Shown here one piece after another: positions 15,180 through 21,759 of a stretch of 21,759 nucleotides of DNA. Source of the stretch: Thermoleophilaceae bacterium (GTDB lineage Bacteria; Actinomycetota; Thermoleophilia; Solirubrobacterales; Thermoleophilaceae); NCBI GenBank assembly GCA_013813135.1, contig JACCSF010000033.1, forward strand, positions 1-21,759. The letters are read 5' to 3'. Each line of letters begins with the position of its first letter. Position 1 is the first letter of the stretch. Both the position numbers and the translations under genes were made by a program. The notes beneath the pieces are model-generated. The model saw nothing but the letters and a program-made list of their open reading frames with translations, searched no databases and was not told the origin of the DNA.

Positions 15180-16535
15180 TCAGGGAACGAACAGCTCGCG
15201 CGCCTCGGCCGAGTAGGCCCCCTTGTCCCCCAGGGTGTCGGTCAGGGCCCCGAAGAAGCGCTCGCGGTTGTTCGGCCCCAGCGAGGCGCCCAGGTCGTAG
15301 GCCGAGTAGAGCATGAACAGCCGCAGCCGCGGCGCGATTGCCGGGTCGGCGCGCATGTCGGAGACCGTGGAGCCGAGGGCAGAGGCCGCTTGGGCGAAGG
15401 TCTGGTTAACCGGCCAGCCGTAGTTGTCCGTCAGGCCCAGGCCGTTGTTCGAGCTGAGGCCGTACTCGGTGATGTCGATCGGGATCGACCCCGGCGCCCC
15501 GTTGGAGGCCGTCTGGGCGAGCAGCCGGTCGAGCTTCGGCTCCCAGACTCCCCGCGGGCCGTACGGGTGGACGGTCCATCCGTCGACTAGCTGCGCGAGG
15601 TTCGGCACGGCGTCGAACATGCTGTCCACCCACGCGGCGGAGCCCGTACCGCCGTCATCGGCCTGCGCGAGCAAACCCACCTGACGACCGGTCGCGGCGA
15701 TGGCGGCCTGCGCCTGCGCGAACCGGGTGGCATAGAGCTTGGCGCGGTCCTTGTAGGACTGGTCGGTCCAGGTGTCGCTGTACTGATGGGAGTACGCGGA
15801 CTCGTTCCCAAACTCGATCTGGCGTACCGCCAGGTGCCCGTCCGGCCGTCCGTTCCAGAACGAGCCGTCGGGGCCGAACTCAGCCGCCCAGCCGGCGAGG
15901 TTGCGGGCCTCCGCCTCCGTTGGCATGCGGCCCTCGAAGCCGGCGAGCAGGAGCGCCTGGCCGCCCTGGCCGGCGACCGCCGCGACGCTGCCGCGCAGCG
16001 CCGAAGCCGGCGTCCCGACATCGAACTCGAGCCGCACGATGTCGGCACCCAGTCGCCCGGCGGCGAGCGCGGACCGCGCATGGTCCGCGGTCCCCACCAG
16101 CCCAGGTCTGAACCCCGTTACCTGGGGGAGGACGAGCTGCCACGGCGCGGGCGGCTGCGCCGTCTTGAAGCTCCTCACACCGGAGTAGACCCTTCGTCCC
16201 CCGCGTCGCCTCGGATCGACGGCCAGCCTGTACTGGTACACCATGCCGACGCGCAGGCCGGTGACGCGCTTGGAGATGACGATCCGCTTGCGCCGCTTGT
16301 CGCACGCGAAGCGCCGCTTGCGGCTTATCCTCTTCCAGGCCGACGTACCGGCCTGACGCATCTGCCACCACAGCCTGCCGTGCGGCCGAACGTGCTTGCG
16401 GGCGCCGCAGTGCACCTTGGCCTTCAGCGTGGCGGCGTCCGCGGTGACGTCGGTGGCCCGCTTGATTTCGAAGCTGCACCCGCTGGCGAGGCTGGCCAAG
16501 AGGACGACCAGGGCGGCGGCATGACGTTTGGTCAT
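15180..16535 (-). CDS. Lipoprotein clan GH-A glycoside hydrolase-like protein
   Basis: ATG 16535 gives 451 residues. Residues 1-20 are a lipoprotein signal ending in the lipobox LASGC (Cys20). Residues ~22-128 form a small fibronectin-III-like beta domain with basic Arg/Lys-rich loops and Cys43/Cys78. From ~135 a TIM-barrel glycosidase-like domain follows. The acid/base glutamate of clan GH-A is recognisable in EFGNES (E245) and the nucleophile candidate in DITEYGLSS (E357), the latter at the expected strand-7 position. DGWTVHPYGPRG (~318-329) is also typical of such barrels. The family (GH5, GH39 or similar) is not certain, nor is the polysaccharide substrate. It should be a surface-anchored enzyme. 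A broken GH5 gene lies just upstream on the opposite strand. Confidence 0.8.
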   Translation of the reverse strand: MTKRHAAALVVLLASLASGCSFEIKRATDVTADAATLKAKVHCGARKHVRPHGRLWWQMRQAGTSAWKRISRKRRFACDKRRKRIVISKRVTGLRVGMVYQYRLAVDPRRRGGRRVYSGVRSFKTAQPPAPWQLVLPQVTGFRPGLVGTADHARSALAAGRLGADIVRLEFDVGTPASALRGSVAAVAGQGGQALLLAGFEGRMPTEAEARNLAGWAAEFGPDGSFWNGRPDGHLAVRQIEFGNESAYSHQYSDTWTDQSYKDRAKLYATRFAQAQAAIAATGRQVGLLAQADDGGTGSAAWVDSMFDAVPNLAQLVDGWTVHPYGPRGVWEPKLDRLLAQTASNGAPGSIPIDITEYGLSSNNGLGLTDNYGWPVNQTFAQAASALGSTVSDMRADPAIAPRLRLFMLYSAYDLGASLGPNNRERFFGALTDTLGDKGAYSAEARELFVP

Positions 16536-16609
16536 TGCAGTTGCTATCGGGAGCCCGGCGCCCGGAGTCGAAGACCTGGGCGAGGTCTTGCGGTCGCGGA
16601 ACGACCGAG

Positions 16610-16791
16610 TGCTGGCACATCAACACCGTCCGGCTGCCCCTCACCCAGGACTGCTGGCTCGGCGAGAACGGCTGCCGGCGTTCGGGAAGGCCTCCGGGGG
16701 CCGCGCGGCCGTGCGCCGGTGGGTCTCGGTGGTGCAAAAGGTGGACCTGGCCGTGGTGCTGGACCTCCACGGTCGGCGCCGGCCGGCGTAG
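16610..16791 (+). pseudogene. GH5 cellulase fragment with frameshift
   Basis: Two frames together give a GH5-like stretch. First, INTVRLPLTQDCWLGENG (about 16615-16670) matches the GH5 block usually written GINTVRVPLNEDCWLG. Then, in the next frame, GGRAAVRRWVSVVQKVDLAV and VLDLHG (about 16700-16770) match the following helix and strand that end in the conserved LDLH. A frameshift near 16670-16695 separates them, and TAG ends the second part at 16791. Only about 60 of ~400 residues remain, so this is a relic. It occupies most of the 417-base gap upstream of the lipoprotein glycosidase. Confidence 0.65.
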
Positions 16792-16952
16792 TCGCCGACG
16801 GTCAGCCCGCGATGCCCGACGACCGCTCGAACGACTTCCGGCGCTCGGTCGCTCGAACCTTCCGCCCGCCCGACCCTCGGCCCCACCGTCCGCGTTTGCA
16901 GGCACAACCATGCGAGGCGACGTGCGGTTGACCTCCGAAGGAGAATCTTGCG

Positions 16953-17472
16953 ATGCACGTTCAGCTCAAGCACGTCGACCCGAACCGCCCGCGCGGCTTG
17001 CTCAGCCGCGCCTATGCGGTTTTCCGGCACCCGCCTGGGCAGGTTCATCTCGGCCAAGGTCGTTTGGAAGTTCGATCCATATCTGTTGCGGGCAACGCGG
17101 GGCCGCGTCGGTATGGGCCTCGTCCTTCCCACCGCCCTGCTCGTAACCCGGGGCGCGAAGAGCGGCGCGGTGCGACGCAACGCGGTGATCTACTTCCACG
17201 ACGGGGACCGGGTGACGATCATCGCCTCGAAGGCGGGCTACGAAAACCACCCGGCGTGGTTTCACAATCTGCGGGCGCACCCAGACGTGACGTTCGGTGG
17301 TACCCCCATGCGGGCGACGGTGGTGGAAGACGAAGCTGAGCGCGAAAGGCTGTGGACGCTCGCTGACCGTGTCTTCGCGCCCTACGCGGCATACCGGCGA
17401 GACGCGGCGAAGGCGAACCGGACGATCCCGATTGTCCAACTCACCGCGTGCGAGTCAGACGCCGTCGCGTAG
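16953..17472 (+). pseudogene. Deazaflavin (F420)/nitroreductase-family protein gene with early frameshift
   Basis: A good Shine-Dalgarno (AAGGAG) lies nine bases before ATG 16953, which encodes MHVQLKHVDPNRPRGLLSRA and a few more residues. The rest of the protein is in another frame from about 17020: TRLGRFISAKVVWKFDPYLL, GMGLVLPTALLVTRGAKSG, AVIYFHDGDRVTIIASKAGY and NHPAWFHNLRAHPDVTFGG. These are the hallmarks of the F420H2-dependent/nitroreductase (Ddn-like, PF04075-type) beta-barrel family. Removing one T from the TTTT run at 17020-17023 restores a single frame of about 172 codons. The main domain is otherwise intact, so a sequencing error, a very recent mutation or use of ATG 17014 as start are all possible. 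Relatives bind F420 and reduce quinones or nitro-compounds. Confidence 0.75.
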
Positions 17473-17700
17473 CGCTTGCTCTCGCCCGCCAAAGTCGCCG
17501 CACGAACGCGACACCGCGACGTCGACGGGCGCTTCGCGGCCCACACTCGGCGCCCGGTCGCAAGAGGCTGGCTGCTGCTTCGCGCGATCTGCGAAAGCGG
17601 GGGAGCCGCACCTGAGCCGAGAGCACGCCGCTTCCACCCCGCCACGCGGGCAGCCCACCAGCCGCCGTAACGGCATTTTCGAGGATCCACTGAGGGGCAA

Positions 17701-18130
17701 TCACCGCCGGCGCGGCGGCACGCGCCACTTGGGCGATGAGTGGCGCGTGTCGTCGTCGTGGCTTGCGAGCTGGCGCTCGAGGTCGGTGAGGGCATTGATC
17801 AGATCGAGGGCCTCGACGGCGCGGTTGCGCCGGCCGATCGTGGTCTGGGCCAGTACACCGGCGTCGACGAGACGCGGGATCGCCTCGTTGACCGCCTGTT
17901 CGCTGCAGCCGATCAGCGTCACGGCGCTCTGGACGGTGATGACCGGTGCCCGGGCAGGGCGTTGACGAAAATGTCGACGGCCGAGTGGGCAAGGACCTTG
18001 CTGAGCGCAGCGCGCGTCTCGCGCGCCCGTTGCCGTCGATGAACGGGGTGGACGGTCTCGAACTGCGCGTGCGCCAGGGCCGCCTGGGCGGCCCGCAGCT
18101 CTTCACTGAGCGCTTGCGTAGCCTCCGCGA
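17701..18130 (-). pseudogene. Fic-family AMP-transferase relic with frameshifts and deletion
   Basis: Read on the minus strand, pieces of a Fic protein lie in order but in different frames. TQALSEELRAAQAALAHAQ and FETVHP come first. The Fic motif HPFIDGNGRARR follows, one extra C shifting the frame between HP and FIDGNGR. Then comes KVLAHSAVDIFVNALPG, and finally a winged-helix C-terminus with VTLIGCSEQAVNEAIPRLVD and GRRNRAVEALDLINALTDLE, ending at TAG 17701. About 80-100 residues normally between the Fic motif and the C-terminal domain are missing. Intact Fic proteins transfer AMP to target proteins; this one is dead. The winged-helix C-terminal frame (17701-17922) has a possible internal start but is only a tail. 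Confidence 0.75.
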
Positions 18131-18273
18131 CGTCCGGGTGGACTCAGGGCCCACGTAAAGAAAAAGCCGCGCGTGGGGCGCGAGCACGAGGCGGATGTCC
18201 CGTTTGGTCGCCTGCATGCAGGAGTAGGATCGCCCAGACGGGTTCGACCGTGGCTAGTTGAGAGGAGAGCGAC

Positions 18274-19002
18274 GTGTCTGAAGGCTCAACCCGCCTGCTG
18301 CTCGTGCACGGTGGGTGGGCCGGTCGGTGGATGTGGGAGCCGGCGCTCGGCCCGCTGCGCGAGCGCGGAGTGCGTGTCGAGGTGATCGAGCGGTTGCCGA
18401 GCGCGGGCATCGACGCCGGTGGGCTGGGGGACCTGCGTGCAGACGCCGAGCACGTGCGCGCGCGGCTGGCCGAGATCGCCGCCCCGGTGGTGCTGTGCGG
18501 GCACTCCTACGGCGGCATGGTGATCACCGAGCTCGCCGACCATCCGGCGATCGGCCACAGCGTCTATCTCGCGGCGTTCTGGCCGGGCGAGGGCCAGTCG
18601 CTCAACGACTTTCTCGGGGACGGCCCGCTGCCCGCCTGGATCGTCGACCGCGGGAACGGCAGTCTCGCCGTTACCGACGACGTCCAAGAGCTCCGCCAGG
18701 CGCTCTTCGCCGATCTCGACCCCGATCGCGCAGCGCAGGCGCACGAGCAGATGGTGCTGCAGTCGGCGGCGAGCTTCCTCGCGCCGAGCGGCGCGCCCAC
18801 CCGCTCACATCCCACCACCTACGTGCTCTGCACCGAGGATCAGGCCATCCCGCTTGCCGCGCAGGAGGCCATGTCGGCGGCTGCCGACCACACCGTGCGG
18901 CTGCAGAGCGCGCACTGCCCCCAACTCTCGCATCCCGAGGCCCTGGCCGACGTGCTGGCCGGGGTGGTTGTCAGCGGCCCGGCGGGCGCACCGGCAGCCT
19001 GA
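18274..19002 (+). CDS. Alpha/beta hydrolase
   Basis: GTG 18274 is preceded by GAGGAG and gives 242 residues. The alpha/beta-hydrolase features are clear: the oxyanion-hole segment VHGGWAGRW (residues 11-19), the nucleophile elbow GHSYGG with Ser78, an acidic residue in LCTEDQAIP (Asp189) and a histidine in QSAHCPQLSHPE (His214, with His220 the alternative). The overall pattern resembles esterases of the plant salicylate/methyl-ester (MES/HNL-like) group that bacteria also carry. The substrate is unknown. It stands alone, between the Fic relic and the transposon. Confidence 0.9.
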   Translation: MSEGSTRLLLVHGGWAGRWMWEPALGPLRERGVRVEVIERLPSAGIDAGGLGDLRADAEHVRARLAEIAAPVVLCGHSYGGMVITELADHPAIGHSVYLAAFWPGEGQSLNDFLGDGPLPAWIVDRGNGSLAVTDDVQELRQALFADLDPDRAAQAHEQMVLQSAASFLAPSGAPTRSHPTTYVLCTEDQAIPLAAQEAMSAAADHTVRLQSAHCPQLSHPEALADVLAGVVVSGPAGAPAA

Positions 19003-19247
19003 CCGGCGCACACCTTCGGTGCCTGTGGCGCCGGCGCCAAGCCGTCGCCGCCAGGGGGCCGGGCTTCGCGGCGAGAGCAGCCGTCCGTTGCGCGCAGCGA
19101 GACCCGCGCTCGCTCCGTCTCGATCATCGGAGAAGTCTGCGACCGCGGCGCAAGCCCCAGATCGCTGCCTTCTTGTGAAAGCGAGCGTCCACAGGACGTA
19201 CCCCGAGACGCCTGCGCAGGACGACGAGCGCAAGGCCACGAATTGGT

Positions 19248-19280
19248 CGCTCTCGCTTCGCACGGAGGCTGTCGCATAAA
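19248..19280 (+). repeat. Left 33-bp inverted repeat flanking the IS110 relic
   Basis: This copy matches the reverse complement of 20814-20846 at 29 of 33 positions: 11 identical bases, four mismatches, then 18 identical bases containing GGAGGCTGTCGCATAAA. The pair encloses about 1.6 kb including the whole IS110 relic. IS110 elements normally lack long terminal inverted repeats, so the pair probably belongs to an older element. Confidence 0.85.
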
Positions 19281-19414
19281 CAGTGAAGATGGGGTCCGGC
19301 TTGGGGTCTGACCTACGCATAAATTGACCGTGTTGGTGTCTTTCGTGGGGACCTGTCGGCTCCGGGCTGGGCGCTGCTGATCGCCCATATGGGCGGTCGG
19401 GTCGGGCGGCGCGT

Positions 19415-20660
19415 GACTTGATAGGAACCTGCTCGCGACAGGTGCCTCGTCACTGTTGTGTCCGCCCTTTTCGACCGGGCCGCCCTCCCGGATCGAAAGG
19501 ACGGCAGGTACAGGATGAACCACCAGGAGACGCTCGTTGTCGGCGGCGTCGACGCACACGCCGAGGGCCGCCATGCCGCCGCTCTTGGATGAGCACGGCG
19601 TACTGCTCGGCTCAGAGGGCTTTGCGACGACCGTGGACGGCTACGGCGAGCTGGTTCGTTGGCTTTCGAGCTTCGGCAAGCTCGCTGTGGTCGGCGTCGA
19701 GTCGAGCGGCTCCTACGCGGCCGGGCTGGTTCGCTATCTACGCTCGCAGCGGGTGCGGGTGCTGGAGGTCAACGAGCCCCATGCGCACGCGCGCCGACGC
19801 TTGGGCAAGAGCGATCCGATCGATGCCGAGCTGGCCGCGCGAGTCGCGCTCGCCGGCAAGTCAAACGCGATCCCCAAGCAGACCGAAGGGATCGTCGAGT
19901 CGATCCGCCAGCTGCGCGTGGCGCGCCAGAGCGCGGTCAAGGCCCGCAGCGCCGCCATGGTCCAGCTACAGGACCTGATCGTCACGGCTCCCGAGGCGCT
20001 GCGCGAGCAGCTCTCCTGCCGCAAGACGATCCGCGGCAAGGCGAGCCTCTGCCGCCGGCTGCGGCCCGCGCTCAGCGAGCTCGAGCCCCCGCTCGCAGTC
20101 CGCGCGCTTCGCGCTGCGCTCGCTCGCGCGGCGCATCGATGCGCTCGACGCGGAGCTCGTCGCGCTCGACGAGCAGCTCGAGCGGCTCGTTGGCCGCGCC
20201 GCACCGCGCACCACCGCGCTGCTGGGCGTCTCGACCGGCCACGCAGGACAGCTGCTCGTCAGCGCCGGGCAGAACGTCGAGCGCCTGCGCGGCGAGGCCT
20301 CGTTCGCGGCGCTCTGCGGCGCCAGTCCGATCCCGGCGTCTTCGGGCAAAACCAGCCGCCACCGGCTCAACTACGGCGGCGACCGCGACGCTAACCGCGC
20401 CCTTCACCTGATCGCTGTCTGCCGCCTGCGCTACTGCCCCCGCACGCGCGCCTACGCCCAGCGCCGAAGCGCCGAAGGCAAATCCAAGCTCGAGATCATC
20501 CGCTGTCTGAAGCGCTACATCGCGCGCGAGACCTACCGCACCCTCACCGCCGACCTCGCTGACCTCCACCCGCAACGCCCGCGCGACACCATCTCCATCA
20601 ACTGCGGCGCCGACCCCATCGGAATCACCCGACACCGGACTTGACATCTATAGGAACGTC
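19415..20660 (+). mobile_element. IS110-family insertion sequence, degenerate
   Basis: Related sequences mark both ends: GACTTG followed by ATAGGAAC (19415-19428) on the left and GACTTGACATCTATAGGAAC (20638-20657) on the right. The left non-coding end (about 90 bases before the transposase ATG) is where IS110-group elements encode their bridge RNA. A 14-bp perfect palindrome, CGCCCATATGGGCG (19382-19395), sits just outside. Boundaries are approximate because IS110 elements lack inverted repeats. Confidence 0.55.
19515..20644 (+). pseudogene. IS110-family transposase, two frameshifts
   Basis: The transposase is intact in content but spread over three frames. ATG 19515 starts MNHQETLVVGGVDAHAEGRH and runs to TGA 19590; one extra G in CTTGGATGAG breaks it. 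The second frame continues LDEHGVLLGSEGFATTVDGY through GVESSGSYAAGL and KSDPIDAELAARVALAG to about 20095. The third frame continues LARRIDALDAELVALDEQLE, then GVSTGHAGQLLVSAGQNVE and SPIPASSGKTSRHRLNYGG to TGA 20642. The N-terminal RuvC-like DEDD residues (VDAH, GVES, DPIDAE) and the C-terminal Transposase_20 region with its Ser-rich loop are all present. With about 376 codons in total the gene is near full length, but the two frameshifts should inactivate it. Confidence 0.85.
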
Positions 20661-20813
20661 CCCCGCCGAGCCCGCCGGATCGATTCTAAGGGTGGGCTCC
20701 GAAATCGGCCACCGCATCCGTCAGGCGAGCTGCGTCCGCCGCTCGCGACGTTGCGCCGCTCCGCCGCCCTGGCACGCACTTCCGCGAGCGCGCAGCGCCT
20801 TTCCCGAGACGGC

Positions 20814-20846
20814 TTTATGCGACAGCCTCCGCGACAAGCGAGAGCG
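20814..20846 (-). repeat. Right 33-bp inverted repeat flanking the IS110 relic
   Basis: This copy begins TTTATGCGACAGCCTCCG and is the partner of 19248-19280 in opposite orientation, with 29 of 33 bases matching. Confidence 0.85.
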
Positions 20847-20866
20847 CCTGCTGTCGGTCCCTCGCG

Positions 20867-21064
20867 ATGGGAGGAGCCGAGATTAAGACCTCGGAGGACC
20901 ACGACAAGAGGTCGTAGCAACCGCTCTGGGAACGCAGCTACTGCCTTGACCGACTGGCTTGCGAGCTCGACGCGGACCACGCCGCGGCAGTGCGGAGCGC
21001 GCACCGCCGTGACGCCCGCGACATCGGCGTGGCGACCACCGGAGCAGAAACAATCGACCGGTGA
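20867..21064 (+). pseudogene. Short ORF with an internal TAG, unknown function
   Basis: From ATG 20867 one frame reads MGGAEIKTSEDHDKRS, then a TAG at 20915, then continues QPLWERSYCLDRLACELDAD, HAAAVRSAHRRDARDIG and a short tail to TGA 21062. The sequence GGGAGGAG lies inside the ATG region, so translation might instead start at ATT 20881. Both parts look protein-like (charged, amphipathic), and the final TGA overlaps the next GTG as GTGA. A single nonsense mutation in a small gene of about 65 codons explains this best. No family is recognised. The region is less GC-rich than the rest of the window. Confidence 0.4.
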
Positions 21065-21215
21065 ATCTGTCCGTCGCGGTTCGTGCGGGGGAGACTTACC
21101 TGCACGTGGAAGGCGGGCTGCCCGTTGGTACCTACCCGCGCCTTGCCGTCTACAGCTCCGATGTGACTGTCCCGAACATTGCTCTCGACTCGCCTCTTTG
21201 GGACCCCGGCGTCGC
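21061..21215 (+). CDS. ORF beginning at GTG 21061, unknown function, probably frameshifted
   Basis: GTG 21061 overlaps the preceding stop (GTGA) and starts MNLSVAVRAGETYLHVEGGL then PVGTYPRLAVYSSDVTVPN and DSPLWDPGVAWRF. The composition is natural and third positions are mostly G/C. After about 21215 this frame turns into Arg/Ser/Thr-rich sequence unlike a protein, while the frame at 21216 becomes protein-like. The two may be one gene split by a one-base change. The open frame formally continues to 21621. The family is not recognised. Confidence 0.4.
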
Positions 21216-21759
21216 GTGGAGGTTCACGACCGCATGCGCAACAGAGGCAACGAGAAGGGACGTGCCATCGCACTCTGGCACCGTGCACGGGGGTCTGAAC
21301 AGACTCCCTTCGCGGTCCTCACATGGCACACGGAGGGAACCGGACCGTTCTACCTACTCACCGTTGGCACCCGAAACAACCTCAACGCGCCGCTCCGCAG
21401 GCAGCTTGAGGCTGCTTTGCTCGCTGTGTTGCTGGTTGCCTCGAAGCACCCCGAAGCACCGGTCCCGCGCGAGTTGCAAGCCACATTGCGGTGGGCGACC
21501 GTGCATTTTCTCCGCGCTCCGCACAGGGATCGGAAGGAATACGCGAAAGCGACCATCGCACAGGCGAAACGACTGGGATTCGAAAGGCATCAGCCGCCAC
21601 CGGCAGCACCCAACAGTATGAGCAAGCCCTGGCCCCTCTCTCGCATAGCGTTGGGCTTAAGTCGGCGCAACGAGGATGCCCCGAGCGGATCGGCGATGGC
21701 GCGGCGGCGGCCGGCCGGGCGGCCGCCATTGGACTCGAGCCAGGCGCGGATCGTCTTGG
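21216..21759 (+). CDS. Unrecognised protein, 3' partial (runs off the window)
   Basis: In this frame, open to the window end, GTG 21216 (or ATG 21234) starts VEVHDRMRNRGNEKGRAIAL, followed by TPFAVLTWHTEGTGPFYLLT, VGTRNNLNAPLRRQLEAALL, PRELQATLRWATVHFLRAPH and KEYAKATIAQAKRLGFERHQ. The mixture of strands and amphipathic helices is convincingly protein-like. No family is recognised. The frame is also open upstream to ATG 20817, but that part is not protein-like. Past about 21620 the frame becomes Pro/Arg-rich and the minus strand reads equally well, so the true 3' end may be altered or broken there. It is probably the continuation of the ORF beginning at 21061. Confidence 0.5.
   Translation, partial: MEVHDRMRNRGNEKGRAIALWHRARGSEQTPFAVLTWHTEGTGPFYLLTVGTRNNLNAPLRRQLEAALLAVLLVASKHPEAPVPRELQATLRWATVHFLRAPHRDRKEYAKATIAQAKRLGFERHQPPPAAPNSMSKPWPLSRIALGLSRRNEDAPSGSAMARRRPAGRPPLDSSQARIVL

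Larger units (their letters stand above)
19248..20846 (+). mobile_element. Inverted-repeat-bounded segment containing an IS110 relic
   Basis: The 33-bp inverted repeats mark the two ends. Inside lie about 135 bases of non-coding DNA, an IS110-type element (about 19415-20660) and about 150 bases of non-coding DNA. The only transposase sequence seen is IS110. A likely reading is an IS110 copy inserted into, or having replaced the core of, an older repeat-ended element. No convincing target-site duplication was found just outside the repeats. Confidence 0.5.

Noticed and set aside
18840..19574. Minus-strand open frame across the intergenic region and IS110 left end
   Set aside because: No recognisable motif, no ribosome site, and it spans the inverted repeat and the hydrolase 3' end.
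20817..21215. Upstream extension of the right-end frame to ATG 20817
   Set aside because: The frame is open but Arg/Thr/Pro-rich; the other two frames carry natural-looking protein over the same bases.
21600..21759. Minus-strand frame at the right edge reading KTIRAWLESNGGRPAGRRR
   Set aside because: It is plausible but only about 50 codons are visible, with no start and no family; the strand cannot be decided without more sequence to the right.
1..21759. CRISPR arrays, tRNA or rRNA genes
   Set aside because: No regularly spaced direct repeats, cloverleaf-like sequences or conserved rRNA segments were seen on reading both strands; no software search was possible.

Overview
The window is very GC-rich DNA with strong G/C third-codon bias, frequent GTG/TTG starts and tightly packed bacterial genes. 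The gene set (two membrane-bound GGDEF proteins, a lipoprotein clan GH-A glycosidase, a GH2 enzyme, an F420/nitroreductase-like protein, DUF899, DUF1428 and SRPBCC proteins, an IS110-type transposase) suggests an actinobacterium. Thermoleophilia/Solirubrobacterales is my best guess, but this is inference from gene content, not a phylogenetic result.

Layout. Positions 1-6717 are ordinary chromosome: a GH2 glycosidase whose 5' end lies outside the window, an MFS exporter and a FUSC-type exporter in tandem, a small secreted protein, a short-chain dehydrogenase on the minus strand, a predicted ferritin-like helical protein with an odd start, and a membrane-anchored protein of unknown function. 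Positions 6701-11397 hold two minus-strand diguanylate cyclases (6701-7840 and 9799-11397). Between them lie a small acidic protein and an acyl-CoA synthetase that has lost its N-terminal third. A lipoprotein with a disturbed 5' end (about 11536-12136) and a DUF1428 gene follow.

The best-organised unit is 12708-14267. It is four genes on the plus strand joined by three 4-base stop/start overlaps: an ArsR-type repressor, a DUF899 thioredoxin-like protein, an unlisted 43-residue membrane protein, and an AHSA1/SRPBCC protein. A paired GTTAAC operator overlaps the first start codon, and a -10-like TACTGT sits seven bases upstream of it. This implies an autoregulated, leaderless operon.

From 14268 to the right end the window becomes a gene graveyard. 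It holds half an EAL domain, the N-terminus of a second membrane sensor, a GH5 cellulase scrap, a frameshifted F420/nitroreductase-family gene, a multiply broken Fic gene, and an IS110 transposase broken into three frames. The IS110 relic lies inside a 33-bp inverted repeat pair (19248-19280 and 20814-20846). Intact genes in this stretch are the lipoprotein glycosidase (15180-16535) and an alpha/beta hydrolase (18274-19002). The last ~900 bases carry somewhat less GC-rich, unrecognised coding sequence: a short ORF with an internal TAG, an ORF overlapping its stop by GTGA, and a further frame that runs off the window. No tRNA, rRNA or CRISPR array was seen.
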